64,000 bases of DNA from Evansella clarkii (GTDB taxonomy: Bacteria; Bacillota; Bacilli; Bacillales; Salisediminibacteriaceae). Both the position numbers and the translations under genes were made by a program. Shown piece by piece: positions 1 through 8,594 of this stretch. The DNA is taken from NCBI RefSeq assembly GCF_002019695.1, contig NZ_KV917376.1:3500040-3564039 (forward strand), in the 5' to 3' direction. Each line of letters begins with the position of its first letter. Position 1 is the stretch's first letter. A model generated the notes under the pieces. The model was given only the letters and a program-made list of their open reading frames with translations. It was not told the origin of the DNA and searched no databases.

Positions 1-430
1 TATTATGAGGAACACCGTTTCCCCATTTCTTCTCTTCAAATAACCAATCATCGTTTATAACTTTGAATTTCAGCAAAGTCTTTTCTCTGACTTTAGCCAA
101 TTCATTCATATAATAACTAACAGGGTTTTCGCAAATGATTTTTCTGGCTTCCGGCCCAAGCTCCAGAGCAGTTTTCCATTGTTCCATTTCCGCCTCGTTA
201 ATATCCCGTCCTTCAAATGAAATAACCTGATGTACATATTCAATGGAAGCAATATGGTGTAAAAGGGCGCCGATCGTATTTGAAGTTTCATCTGCCACTG
301 AATCTAAGTCCTCTTCGCTTAAATCCTTTATTTCCTCCAGAGTAACAGCTCTGGTATGTTCCAGCATTGAAACAAGTTCACCAATTTTTTGTGCATAATC
401 CCCTGCGTTTTTAATCCTGTAGTCTATCAT
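1..430 (-). CDS. DinB-like (four-helix bundle) protein, 3' part cut by window edge
   Basis: An open frame runs from ATG at 430 to the window edge without a stop, so only about 143 N-terminal residues are visible. The start follows a GGGGG ribosome binding site. The protein is helical, with a HHIASIEYVHQ stretch near residue 65 of the kind seen in DinB/YfiT/DUF664 proteins, where histidines bind a metal. Members of this fold include bacillithiol- or mycothiol-dependent transferases, but the substrate cannot be read from the sequence. It lies downstream of the sulfurtransferase on the same strand, separated by a hairpin terminator, so it is probably its own transcription unit. Confidence 0.72.
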   Translation of the reverse strand, partial: MIDYRIKNAGDYAQKIGELVSMLEHTRAVTLEEIKDLSEEDLDSVADETSNTIGALLHHIASIEYVHQVISFEGRDINEAEMEQWKTALELGPEARKIICENPVSYYMNELAKVREKTLLKFKVINDDWLFEEKKWGNGVPHN

Positions 431-534
431 CCAATTCCCCCAATCAAGTATATTCTAAGCTTACCAGTCTGATTGAAGAAATAAAGACTGATTAAAACTG
501 GAAATTAATGCTATAATTAAATCAGATACAGAAA

Positions 535-564
535 CAGGCAGCCTCAATTAAAGGAGGCTGCCTG
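535..564 (-). terminator. Terminator after the sulfurtransferase gene
   Basis: An 11-bp inverted repeat, CAGGCAGCCTC and GAGGCTGCCTG, with an 8-nt loop lies 20 nt past the sulfurtransferase stop. The T tract is short. Confidence 0.7.
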
Positions 565-585
565 TTCCTATTTGATAAGGGATCC

Positions 586-1482
586 TTATTTCTTCCCTTT
601 ATCTAATGGCAGGTCCGGATCGGCGGTCCATTCGTTCATGGAACCGTCATAGATTGCAACGTTTTTTTGTCCCAGCTTGTTTAAAACAAGCGCGTTCCAT
701 GTGGCAGCGATTCCGCCACCGCAATAAGTGATTACTTTTTTATCCGGATCAAGAGCTCCCGTTTTTACAAAAGTCTCCCGGAGATCTTCCTCATCGTGGA
801 GCTCCTTTGATTCCATGTCTGATAAGTCTCCGAAAAATACATTCTTACTTCCGGGGATGTGGCCATTGCGGGCATACGTATTTGTCTCGCCGAGAAAATC
901 TGCCTCTGACAAGCTGTTAATGAGAACTGTATCTTTGTCGTCCATCGCCCTTTTTACGTCTTCTTTTGTTGCCAGAAGTTCAGGGCGGCGCTCCCCTTTA
1001 AAGTTACCTTTCGGATAAGCTCCCGGTTTATCGGTTACTGGCCTGCCTTCATCTTTCCATTTCGGCAGTCCCCCTTCCAGTACCGCTACATTATCGAATC
1101 CTTCATATTTAAGCTGCCATGCAAGCCGGGATGCCCAGTAAGAAGCGACAACAGGGACACCAACGAGTGGGCCCTGGTCGTAAATGACAACGTATGTCCC
1201 ATCTCCGACACCTAATTCACTCATTTTTTCAATAAATTTATCTCTTGGGGGTACGGTAAATGGGAGCTCGGCTTCCGGATCGGACAATTCACTTAAGATG
1301 TCCGCAAACACTGCCCCAGGAATATGCTCTTTGTCATATGCTTCCTTTCCGGGCCATGCCTCTGCCTGTCCGCCATCTTCAGGAATCTTCAAAAATGTTG
1401 TTGCATCAATCAGCCTTAAATCCGGATCATCAAGTCTTTTATCAAGCCACTCTGTATCAACAAATAAAGGTACCTGTTCCAC
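586..1482 (-). CDS. Thiosulfate/3-mercaptopyruvate sulfurtransferase (tandem rhodanese)
   Basis: 298 residues, the usual length for a two-domain rhodanese. The inactive N-terminal rhodanese domain covers about residues 10-150 and the catalytic one about 165-290. The active-site loop is CGGGIAAT with the persulfide-forming cysteine at residue 254. The loop is closer to mercaptopyruvate sulfurtransferases (CGxGxxA) than to the CRKG of thiosulfate enzymes, but the donor is uncertain. The start is GTG at 1482, preceded by GGAGGAG at good spacing. It transfers sulfur from a donor to a thiophilic acceptor in the cytoplasm. It appears monocistronic, bounded by terminators on both sides. Confidence 0.9.
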   Translation of the reverse strand: MEQVPLFVDTEWLDKRLDDPDLRLIDATTFLKIPEDGGQAEAWPGKEAYDKEHIPGAVFADILSELSDPEAELPFTVPPRDKFIEKMSELGVGDGTYVVIYDQGPLVGVPVVASYWASRLAWQLKYEGFDNVAVLEGGLPKWKDEGRPVTDKPGAYPKGNFKGERRPELLATKEDVKRAMDDKDTVLINSLSEADFLGETNTYARNGHIPGSKNVFFGDLSDMESKELHDEEDLRETFVKTGALDPDKKVITYCGGGIAATWNALVLNKLGQKNVAIYDGSMNEWTADPDLPLDKGKK

Positions 1483-1589
1483 AGAAACTCCTCCTTTTGG
1501 TAAAAAACTGTATGCCTACTTTTCAGATTGCGGTTGATTTTGTGGTAAATTTACCTATATACTATCATCCCCGGAAATACCCGCTAAAT

Positions 1590-1620
1590 AAACAAAACCA
1601 GGCAGCCTCAGCCACCTGGT
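1590..1620 (-). terminator. Terminator after the UPF0316 gene
   Basis: ACCAGG and CCTGGT form a stem, extended by an inner GC-rich pairing, followed on the minus strand by a T-rich run. It is 15 nt past the stop of the UPF0316 gene. Confidence 0.7.
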
Positions 1621-1634
1621 CATAATAATATATG

Positions 1635-2186
1635 TTATGCTGATTTTTTCTTCCTTAACCAGCGTTCTCTGCGCTGCTTCATACCTTTTGTAATGTAACC
1701 GCCTTTGAAGTTCCGCGGTTCATACGAAGCGACAAACGCTTTTTCTTCAAACTCATCAATGATCCGGTAAAATTCTTTTTCTCTGTCCCGTCTCGCTGTA
1801 CAGTAAAGCAAATAACGGTCTGTGGAGATCCCTTCCACGCTTGACGTGGAAACACTGAAGCCCACTTCCCTCAGCCTGCTGATCAACGCTTCATTTCTTT
1901 GCGGAATATTTGCTTCAATGGTTACATAACCAATCGCCAGTTTTTCCTCAATCCACGCACCTATATATAAACCTGCCCCGAATCCTAACGCGTAGGCAGC
2001 CATATTATAATAATTCGTTAAATCACTTAACACCATACCAATGGCAACAACGTAAATGACAGCTTCTAAAATTCCGAAACCGGCTGCTTTTCCTTTGAGG
2101 CCCTTCACCATCATAATTGTCCGCAACGTAAGAATAGGGACGAACAAGATTTGCGAGATAAAAATAATTAACGCCTGCCACAGCAT
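1635..2186 (-). CDS. UPF0316 / DUF2179 membrane protein (YebE-like)
   Basis: About 183 residues if started at the ATG near 2186, which has GAGGTG just upstream; a TTG seven codons further up is less likely. Three hydrophobic segments fill roughly residues 1-75, followed by a soluble C-terminal domain of DUF2179 type, the domain also found at the end of YitT proteins. The arrangement matches the UPF0316 family (B. subtilis YebE). No biochemical function is established for the family. Single-gene unit with its own terminator. Confidence 0.82.
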   Translation of the reverse strand: MLWQALIIFISQILFVPILTLRTIMMVKGLKGKAAGFGILEAVIYVVAIGMVLSDLTNYYNMAAYALGFGAGLYIGAWIEEKLAIGYVTIEANIPQRNEALISRLREVGFSVSTSSVEGISTDRYLLYCTARRDREKEFYRIIDEFEEKAFVASYEPRNFKGGYITKGMKQRRERWLRKKKSA

Positions 2187-2620
2187 AATGAAACACCTCT
2201 TTCTCAATTGATTCCTGTTTCATTTTAACAGAGGAATCAAAAAAAGAAAGACATTTTAGCAAAAAATCTTATAAAATAATACAAATTTCCTTATATTCTG
2301 GTTTAATATTCGATAAAATGCGTTTTTCTTAAAGATACTTTGACAATCTAATGTATATTCTATCTAACATGAACGAAACAAAAATTACCAGTTGTAAACA
2401 TGAAGTTTAATTTGTGCTGAATTGGTTTATTTTTCTGCTGGTCCTTAAGTTAATTTTCATGTTACCTTTTTGCCTTAATGCCAAGTAGATTCCGGTCGTA
2501 TGAGTCCTTCATACGTCCGTTTTACATAGATACAAAGCTGATCGAGTTAAAAATTATTGAGAAAGAAATGGAAGAAAGTTTTTCATGACAAGGGCACTAA
2601 TTATTTTAAAAAACCAAAAT
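2187..2620. other. Intergenic stretch without a visible gene
   Basis: About 430 bases with stops in every frame and no SD-led small frame. A short inverted repeat, CGTATGA and TCATACG, lies near 2494-2511. The rest is AT-rich. Confidence 0.5.
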
Positions 2621-2623
2621 AAT

Positions 2624-2649
2624 CTCCCCCGTCATGACGAACGGGGGAG
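2624..2649 (-). terminator. Terminator after yggT-like gene
   Basis: The 9-bp stem CTCCCCCGT / ACGGGGGAG with an 8-nt loop is followed on the minus strand by a T-rich run. Confidence 0.8.
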
Positions 2650-2677
2650 CATTTCTTTTGCATATTCAGGTCTCGTT

Positions 2678-2968
2678 TTAAAGGAGGCCAATTAAATCGA
2701 AAACAGTAATAAGTCCTCTAAGTGCAAAGTCTGAAATAAACCGGAAGAGGATTATGCCAATTAACGGTGATATATCTATCATGCCAAGAGGCGGAATGAT
2801 TTTTCTGAAAATGTTCAAGTAAGGTTCCACAAGCTGTGCGATCATCTGGACGAACTTGCTTTCTCTCATCGCCGGGATCCAGGAAGATATAATGTAGACA
2901 AACATCATGAAGTAATAGATCGTAAATGCATAACTGACTACATTTATTAAAAATAAGCCCATATTCAT
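2678..2968 (-). CDS. YggT family small membrane protein
   Basis: 96 residues with two transmembrane segments (about 5-27 and 60-90) and the family signature around residues 28-60 (SSWIP, then PYLNIFRKIIPPLG). YggT proteins are usually encoded beside division genes such as sepF; here the gene stands alone. The role is poorly defined, with links to envelope and osmotic tolerance in some species. The start ATG is preceded by AAGGAG; a second in-frame ATG two codons later is possible. Confidence 0.88.
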   Translation of the reverse strand: MNMGLFLINVVSYAFTIYYFMMFVYIISSWIPAMRESKFVQMIAQLVEPYLNIFRKIIPPLGMIDISPLIGIILFRFISDFALRGLITVFDLIGLL

Positions 2969-3176
2969 TCTTCTCCTTCTTTTTTTCTTGCCAATTCAAT
3001 GATAATCTAAAACTGAAACGGGTACAATGAAAAATATATGACACTTGTCGAATGTACCATAGTCGGGAGATTTATTCCAGAGCCGCATGTTGGAATTGAA
3101 GCTCAGGCTCCCTTTCGGCAAAATAATTATACCGTATTTCGGTAATCAGGCTAATTTAAAAGGAGGAACTGTCAGC

Positions 3177-3473
3177 ATGGAAAAACTTGAGGTTGGTGAA
3201 GTATTTACAATTAGTGATGACAATGATGAAGATCAGGAAGTGGAAGTTCTAGCTAAAATGAATATGGATGGTCATGAATACGTTGCTGTAAGCTTTGTTG
3301 AAGATCTTCATGAGGAAGAGGAAGACAGTGACACTGAAGGTATTGATGTTTTTTTTCTTAGAGCAGATGAGGACGGCGGTCTTTCTGCACTCGAGAGCGA
3401 TGAAGAATTCGATAAAGTCTCCGCTGGCTTCGATGAACTGATGGACGATGCGGAAGACATTGATAATGTGTAA
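3177..3473 (+). CDS. DUF1292 family acidic protein
   Basis: 98 residues from the ATG at 3177, chosen because AAGGAGGAACTG lies directly upstream; a longer frame to 3087 has no ribosome binding site. The protein is very acidic, with Asp/Glu runs at about 11-17, 47-56 and 80-96, and fits DUF1292 (YrzB-like), a small beta-rich Firmicutes family of unknown function. YrzB genes usually follow yrrK/yrzL; this copy is not in that setting. A 51-bp repeat array begins about 75 bases downstream. Confidence 0.82.
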   Translation: MEKLEVGEVFTISDDNDEDQEVEVLAKMNMDGHEYVAVSFVEDLHEEEEDSDTEGIDVFFLRADEDGGLSALESDEEFDKVSAGFDELMDDAEDIDNV

Positions 3474-3547
3474 GATTTGTACGGCAGATGCCGGTGAATA
3501 GCTAGTTAATGTGGAGGGTCATTGAGGAAGGGACGAAAGGTTATCTT

Positions 3548-4312
3548 TCGCCCCTTCTTGCGTGCCCTGAGATTTCAATTTTCGAAAATGAAGTCCCGCA
3601 TGAGCATCTTGCATGCCCTGAGATTTCAATTTTCGAAAATGAACTCCTGCAAGAGGGTCATGCATGCCGTGAGATTCTAAATTTTTTAAATGAATTCCCG
3701 CAAGAGGGTCTTGCATGCCGTGAGATTTCAAAATTTGAAAATGAATTCCTGCAAGAGCGTCTTGCATGCCGTGAGATTTGAAATTTCGCAAATGAATTCC
3801 CGTAAGAGCGTCTTGCATGCCGTGAGATTTGAAATTTCGCAAATGAATTCCTGCAAGAGGGTCTTGCATGCCGTGAGATTTGAAATTTCGCAAATGAATT
3901 CCTGCAAGAGGGTCTTGCATGCCGTGAGATTCTAAATTTTGAAAATGAATTCCCGCAAGAGCGTCTTGCATGCCCTGAGATTCTGATTTTGGAGAATTAA
4001 GTCCCGCAAGAGCATCTTGCATGCCCTGAGTTTTCAATTTTCGAAAATGAAGTCCCGCAAGAGGATCATGCGTGCCCTGAGATTTCAATTTTCGAAAATG
4101 AAGTCCTGCAAGAGGGTCATGCGTTCCCTGAGTTTCTAAATTTCGAAAATGAAGTCCCGCAAGAGCATCTTGCATGCCCTGCGATTCTGATTTTGGAGAA
4201 TGAAGTCCCGCAAGAGCATCTTGCATGCCCTGAGATTTCAATTTTCGAAAATGAAGTCCCGTAAGAGCATCTTGCATGCCCTGAGTTTTCAATTTTCGAA
4301 AATGAACTCCCG
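3548..4312. repeat. 15-copy 51-bp tandem array (minisatellite) with two dyads per unit
   Basis: The anchor GC(A/G)TGCC recurs at 3560, 3611, 3662, 3713, 3764, 3815, 3866, 3917, 3968, 4019, 4070, 4121 (variant), 4172, 4223 and 4274, exactly 51 bases apart with no indel. Each unit has the palindrome TTTTCGAAAA, or a variant, and most carry a hairpin GCAAGA-NNN-TCTTGC whose 3-nt loop varies (GCA, GGG, GCG) while the stem holds. Frames stay open on both strands because 51 is 17 codons, but none has a convincing SD. It fills the space between the convergent DUF1292 gene and the OmpA-type gene. Confidence 0.95.
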
Positions 4313-4366
4313 CAAGAGCCTCACTGCTTTATTCCCTCATACTTTCCTTCTTATCTCCTGAATTCC

Positions 4367-5062
4367 TCACGCTCCCCCAAGCAGCTCCCTTGTTTTATCA
4401 AGAATTTCTTCGTCTTTCAGTCTGAATTTAAATTCCACCCGCCGGGAATCCTGAGCGCTGTAGTTTCCTTCCTTGTCTTCCCGCCCGTCTGTATACGATT
4501 TTCCGTTTACAGTAAGCTTCTCCTTAACCGCCCCCTGTATGTTTCTGTAAGGAAAATCCTCACTCAAAATGTATTCCGCTACACTGAACGCCCGTTCCTG
4601 GGAAAGATTTAAATTATACAGGTAACCGCCGTTTCGGTCGGCATGGCCCTCAATTATAATCTCAGATATATAACTTTCATAACCTTTTTCCAGCAAAACG
4701 TCGAGATAGGCAGGAACGAACTCATCCAAAAACACAAATGCTTCCGGTTTAAGCTCTGTAGCATCGAAATCAAAAAGCACATCAGAGCTGAAAATGATCG
4801 CACCTGTTTTTTCATCTACTTCAATGCCAAGCTCGGAACCACTGAATTCCTCCTTTAAGTCCTCAACAAGATTTACCCTGACCCCCATGATCTGGTCGAT
4901 CGTCCGCTTCATTTCTTCGATCTGGAATGATTTAATAACCATCATAATGATAAAAATTAACACAAAGCAAAGTAAAACAGCTGACAGCAGATCCGTGAAT
5001 GACGGCCAGAAATGCCCTTCCTCCTGCTCCCCTTTAAACAGACGCTGATATTTATTAATCAT
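4367..5062 (-). CDS. OmpA/MotB-type stator protein, ZorB-like
   Basis: 231 residues. One transmembrane helix follows a short cytoplasmic N-terminus. Asp24 in the motif FTDLL sits at the helix start, where MotB, ExbD and ZorB carry the proton-accepting Asp. A linker leads to an OmpA-type peptidoglycan-binding domain (about 85-220) with IEGHADRNG and LSQERAFSVAEYI, then RRVEF. The start overlaps the last 8 bases of the upstream proton-channel gene (ATGATTAA), so the two are translationally coupled. By analogy it anchors a proton-driven motor to the wall. ZorC, ZorD or ZorE-like partners are absent nearby. It could also be a stand-alone ExbBD/MotAB-like motor of other function. Confidence 0.82.
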   Translation of the reverse strand: MINKYQRLFKGEQEEGHFWPSFTDLLSAVLLCFVLIFIIMMVIKSFQIEEMKRTIDQIMGVRVNLVEDLKEEFSGSELGIEVDEKTGAIIFSSDVLFDFDATELKPEAFVFLDEFVPAYLDVLLEKGYESYISEIIIEGHADRNGGYLYNLNLSQERAFSVAEYILSEDFPYRNIQGAVKEKLTVNGKSYTDGREDKEGNYSAQDSRRVEFKFRLKDEEILDKTRELLGGA

Positions 5063-6896
5063 TTCCTGACCCGACCTTTATCCGCCCTTGATTACCTGGC
5101 TGCTGTGTGGCTGCTACTTCTGTGATCATCCTTAGCTGGCGGGTTAAATTCCCTACTTCCTGCGTCAGCCCTTCCAGGGACTGCTGGCTTAACCGGAGGC
5201 TTTTCTCCTGATTCTCAACAGTGAACTCACTGATTTGCCTGAACTCTTTTTTTACCGCCCCGTTCATTTCAAGCATGTATTCACCGAGATTCCTGCTCAC
5301 TTTATCGAGTTTTTCCCCAAGCGTGCTGTCCATTCCGGACACATAACGGGACAGCGTGTCTTTGAGGACAGCGACACCTGCTTCCAGCTGATTCTCCCGC
5401 TGTGAAAACGAACTGGACATAGCCTCTATACTCCGGTTCATTTCACTGATCAGCTGATGATTTTTCTCCCCGAGCTGTTCGTTCATTCGGAAACCAGCAT
5501 TGAGCTGCTTTTCCAAGTTTACGGAATTCCCGGAAAGGGATTGAAGCTGCTGGTGAAAATCACGGTTAAGCTGCCTTAAATCATCAAAACGGTCCGCCAG
5601 AACATTTTTATAATCAGCCTGTGTGGAATGAATGGCTTCCAGTGCACCAGGCACCTCAACGATGGCATTCTTCATCCTTTCGAAATCAAAGGCAAGCTCC
5701 CGTAGAGAGGTTTGGATGCCTCCAAGTTTCGACCCTACATCATCTCCGAAAATTCCTTTAAACTGTTTATTATTTTCTTTCATCAGATTTACTAAAGCGC
5801 CACTGTTCCCCATTATTTTTTCGAAGGAAGCCTGTGCCGCAACCTGCCTGTCTGACAGCACGGAAACATATTCTTTCCACTCCTCTACTGCTCCTTCAAA
5901 ATGCTCCATCGTCTTGATCTGTGAAACAGTAAGCGTCTCGATTTTGTTGTACGTTTCCTGGAAAGCGTGTGTCATCCGTTCGTTTCGCTTATCCATTTTA
6001 TTTAAATACGAAAACAGCTGAGTGAAGTTTTCATTTAGTTTTGCTGCTGTCGTATGGAATCCTGCTGCCATTTCTTTTACGTCCTTAAAAATCAGCTGGA
6101 AGTTCCCCAGGTTTTCCGACAGTCCTTCATTAAAGCTGCTCAGATCCTTTGCAGCCTGCTGAAGCCCGGAAGTATACTCCTGAAAACCACGAAAGGACTT
6201 TTCAATTTTTCCTAAAGTCTGCTCGTTTGACTCCCGAAGCTCCACAATATTAGCATTAATCGTTTCAGAAACCTCTATCAGCCGGGCCATTCCAGCCTGT
6301 TCGCTGCCTTCCAGCTGGGCCTCTGTTTTCAGCATAATGTCTGTGAGTAAAAATTCGGTATTGGCCACCCTGAGCAAAATTGTCATAATGAGGGACAAAC
6401 CCATACCGGCAATACTTGTGTAAAAAGCGACATCAATCCCTGCCAGAACGCTGGCTACGTTTTCTACGAGCTGCTCTCCGGTTGAGTCGATACTCCCAAG
6501 GGACATTGTCAGCCCGATAAACGTTCCAAGAACCCCGATTAAAATGAACATGGAAACGGTCATCTGGATTAATTTAATGAGCCCTACGACGGGAAAATTA
6601 AATACCCGCCATCCGGAAAACTTCTCCTGCACAAATGTTTCCGCTTTAACTGGCTCTTCTGCCTGTTTTTGTTCGAACTCTGATTTAATGGACTTGAGCG
6701 GCTCAATATCCATAGATCCAGAATGCTGTAAAAAATGGCGGATTCGTTTCAGCCTGAGATACAGCATAATATGAAGAAAAAACGCTGCTGCAAAGGTGAA
6801 AAACAGCACTGTGAAAATCACTTCAATGATCGGACTTGATAAAACAGACTGGGCCTGTTGTTCACTCATAAACAGCCGTAAAATTACTTCCGGCAT
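5055..6896 (-). CDS. MotA/TolQ/ExbB proton-channel protein with long coiled-coil tail, ZorA-like
   Basis: 613 residues. Transmembrane helices lie at about 22-48, 103-132 and 150-178, with the family signature GVLGTFIGL (121-129) and the pore stretch AFYTSIAGMGLSL (157-169). The remaining ~430 residues are a predicted cytoplasmic helical/coiled-coil tail. TolQ and ExbB have no such tail, while ZorA of the Zorya system does. The start ATG is preceded by AAGGGGGC. It forms a two-gene operon with the OmpA-type protein downstream. A divergent NlpC/P60 gene lies 179 bases upstream. The motor assignment is strong; the defence role is inference. Confidence 0.82.
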   Translation of the reverse strand: MPEVILRLFMSEQQAQSVLSSPIIEVIFTVLFFTFAAAFFLHIMLYLRLKRIRHFLQHSGSMDIEPLKSIKSEFEQKQAEEPVKAETFVQEKFSGWRVFNFPVVGLIKLIQMTVSMFILIGVLGTFIGLTMSLGSIDSTGEQLVENVASVLAGIDVAFYTSIAGMGLSLIMTILLRVANTEFLLTDIMLKTEAQLEGSEQAGMARLIEVSETINANIVELRESNEQTLGKIEKSFRGFQEYTSGLQQAAKDLSSFNEGLSENLGNFQLIFKDVKEMAAGFHTTAAKLNENFTQLFSYLNKMDKRNERMTHAFQETYNKIETLTVSQIKTMEHFEGAVEEWKEYVSVLSDRQVAAQASFEKIMGNSGALVNLMKENNKQFKGIFGDDVGSKLGGIQTSLRELAFDFERMKNAIVEVPGALEAIHSTQADYKNVLADRFDDLRQLNRDFHQQLQSLSGNSVNLEKQLNAGFRMNEQLGEKNHQLISEMNRSIEAMSSSFSQRENQLEAGVAVLKDTLSRYVSGMDSTLGEKLDKVSRNLGEYMLEMNGAVKKEFRQISEFTVENQEKSLRLSQQSLEGLTQEVGNLTRQLRMITEVAATQQPGNQGRIKVGSGND

Positions 6897-7075
6897 CTTA
6901 TTCGCCCCCTTATATTTAAAACCACGCTTTAGTAATTGCTATTCGAAAAGTGGACAAATCATGTTTGTTTTTGGGACGTTATCCGGGCATCTGCCTCCAG
7001 TAAACAGAAGCGGATGAACGGTTTGCAATGCTGCTGCGTAAATATATTGAATCAACTGCTAAATGAGGTTAAGGG

Positions 7076-7468
7076 ATGAAAATAAACAAACTTATCAACA
7101 CCGGTTTAATGTATTTAGGGAAGCCTTATGTATTTAATGCTCCTCCGTTTCAGACTGCTTCCTTTGACTGCAGTTCATTTATTCAGTTTATTTTTAAGGA
7201 AAACGGGATTGACCTGCCTCGTAACTCGAGGGAACAATATAAGGCAGGGAAAAGAGTACCATTTCTGCAAATAAAACGAGGAGACTTGTTATTTTTTACA
7301 ACAAAGAAGAGAAGGAAGAGGAATGGGATAGAAAAAATTGGCCATGTAACACTTTATCTTGGAAATGGCCAAATGCTCCATACATCCAGGGAAGAGAAAA
7401 AAGTGGCAATTACGCCTTTAAATGAATACTGGCTCAGGAGGTTCGTTGGGGCGAGGAGGGTCTTTTAA
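7076..7468 (+). CDS. NlpC/P60 (C40) peptidase domain protein without signal peptide
   Basis: 130 residues that are almost entirely one NlpC/P60 domain. The catalytic Cys is residue 32 in the motif FDCSSF, the His lies in IGHVTLYLG near residue 90, and the third polar residue is the His of MLHTS. The C-terminal FVGARRV is typical of the family. C40 enzymes usually cut the gamma-D-Glu-diaminopimelate bond of peptidoglycan and are exported; this one starts with MKINKLINTG and has no signal peptide, membrane segment or wall-binding repeat. TTAAGGG precedes the start. It is divergent to the ZorA-like motor gene. Confidence 0.85.
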   Translation: MKINKLINTGLMYLGKPYVFNAPPFQTASFDCSSFIQFIFKENGIDLPRNSREQYKAGKRVPFLQIKRGDLLFFTTKKRRKRNGIEKIGHVTLYLGNGQMLHTSREEKKVAITPLNEYWLRRFVGARRVF

Positions 7469-7497
7469 TGTACTTCTTTTAAGTATACCCTTAAGAA

Positions 7498-7533
7498 GAA
7501 CAATCAGCAGCGTTAGTCCGCCTGCTGATTGTT
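7498..7533. terminator. Bidirectional terminator between convergent genes
   Basis: A 12-bp stem, AACAATCAGCAG and CTGCTGATTGTT, with T-rich flanks on both strands lies between the NlpC gene and the next minus-strand gene. Confidence 0.85.
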
Positions 7534-7540
7534 TTGTATA

Positions 7541-7891
7541 TTATTTTTTCAGTCTTTCAGGCTGGAAGAGCGTCTGCATGTACTGGCTGTCCTGTATTTT
7601 TATCCCGTGCATGCGGATCTCCGACCAGATGAGCCAGTCCAGCGCAAACGGTGCATATTCCTTCCGCCTTTCAACCTCTGCCCTGCTGATGCCTATGTTT
7701 ATGACTTGAGTGCCTAAAATCAACGTTATGCTTATATCCCGTTCCCCTGGCTGGGGCCAATTATAAAACACCATTACGTCATAACCTAATTCTCCCAGTT
7801 CCGTTTCCACACACCCCATCACATATTCAAAAAAAGGCTTAACTTTCATCGACTTGGCCATTACTTCCCTTTGCACATGTAAAATTCTCAT
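7541..7891 (-). CDS. Conserved-looking hypothetical cytoplasmic protein
   Basis: 116 residues, no signal peptide or membrane segment. I do not recognise the family. It is a compact alpha/beta protein with three Trp in the motifs YNWPQPGE and DWLIWSEIR. The start ATG has AGGGGGC upstream. The gene stands alone, convergent with the NlpC gene and sharing its terminator. Confidence 0.6.
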   Translation of the reverse strand: MRILHVQREVMAKSMKVKPFFEYVMGCVETELGELGYDVMVFYNWPQPGERDISITLILGTQVINIGISRAEVERRKEYAPFALDWLIWSEIRMHGIKIQDSQYMQTLFQPERLKK

Positions 7892-8014
7892 GCTAAATGC
7901 CCCCTAAAAAGTTGTATCGATGAAACGATTGTGTAGTAAGATTTCGTTATAAAAGTATCAAATCCTCCATATTTTTATAAGATTCTTAATTTTTAATATA
8001 TTTATAATCGCAAC

Positions 8015-8521
8015 TCAATCGTAGCCCCCTTCAGGCTCAGGGAGTTCCCGGTACTCCTCTCTCGGCATAACAATTTCCGTATGCAGGACATAAATAAATT
8101 CCTCCAGCTTCTTATCTGGCTTCTTCTCGCAATAAGAAGTAATCCATTCCCGCTCATACACTTCCCCATTAATCGTTACTTGAAGTTCATTTACTTCATA
8201 TGGATCGGCACATGTATATTCGCTCGCATTTTCTGCTGAGTTTAAAATATCTGCCTCCGCCATCATAGAATAAATCTGTTCCATTTCTTCGTCTGATAAT
8301 TGAAAGTCTATCGTTATATCCTCTTTCTCAATCATATTATGTACAAAAGTATCTTCGTAGGTATCAAGAATATCTCTTGCCTCAAACCCATATTTCAGCT
8401 GAAAATTAAAGTCGTCCGGTATTTCCTCTGGAAGCTTTTCCCCTTCTTCCGCAGTATTCCAGCAAGCTGTCAGTAAAATTAAGCCAGATATAATAATGGT
8501 CATAAGTTTCAACTTTTTCAC
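8015..8521 (-). CDS. Hypothetical lipoprotein
   Basis: 168 residues with a lipoprotein signal peptide: KKLK, a hydrophobic stretch and the lipobox LLTAC with Cys20. The mature part is acidic and probably folds as a small domain outside the membrane. Two further Cys (TCADPY, SYCEKK) might form a disulfide. I do not recognise the family. GAGGGAG precedes the start. Confidence 0.68.
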   Translation of the reverse strand: MKKLKLMTIIISGLILLTACWNTAEEGEKLPEEIPDDFNFQLKYGFEARDILDTYEDTFVHNMIEKEDITIDFQLSDEEMEQIYSMMAEADILNSAENASEYTCADPYEVNELQVTINGEVYEREWITSYCEKKPDKKLEEFIYVLHTEIVMPREEYRELPEPEGGYD

Positions 8522-8594
8522 TCCCTCATAGACCTCTGCATTTACTAAAAAAAACGTATGGAAAATCCATACGTTATTAGGAGTCGCTGCTCTT

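Noticed and set aside
3519-4292. A 257-residue reading frame of 17-residue repeats on the minus strand
   Set aside because: It is open only because the repeat is 51 bases; frames are open on the plus strand too, the start is a TTG without SD, and the variation fits stem conservation.
4367-6896. Flagellar MotAB stator
   Set aside because: The coiled-coil tail and the absence of flagellar neighbours do not fit MotA.
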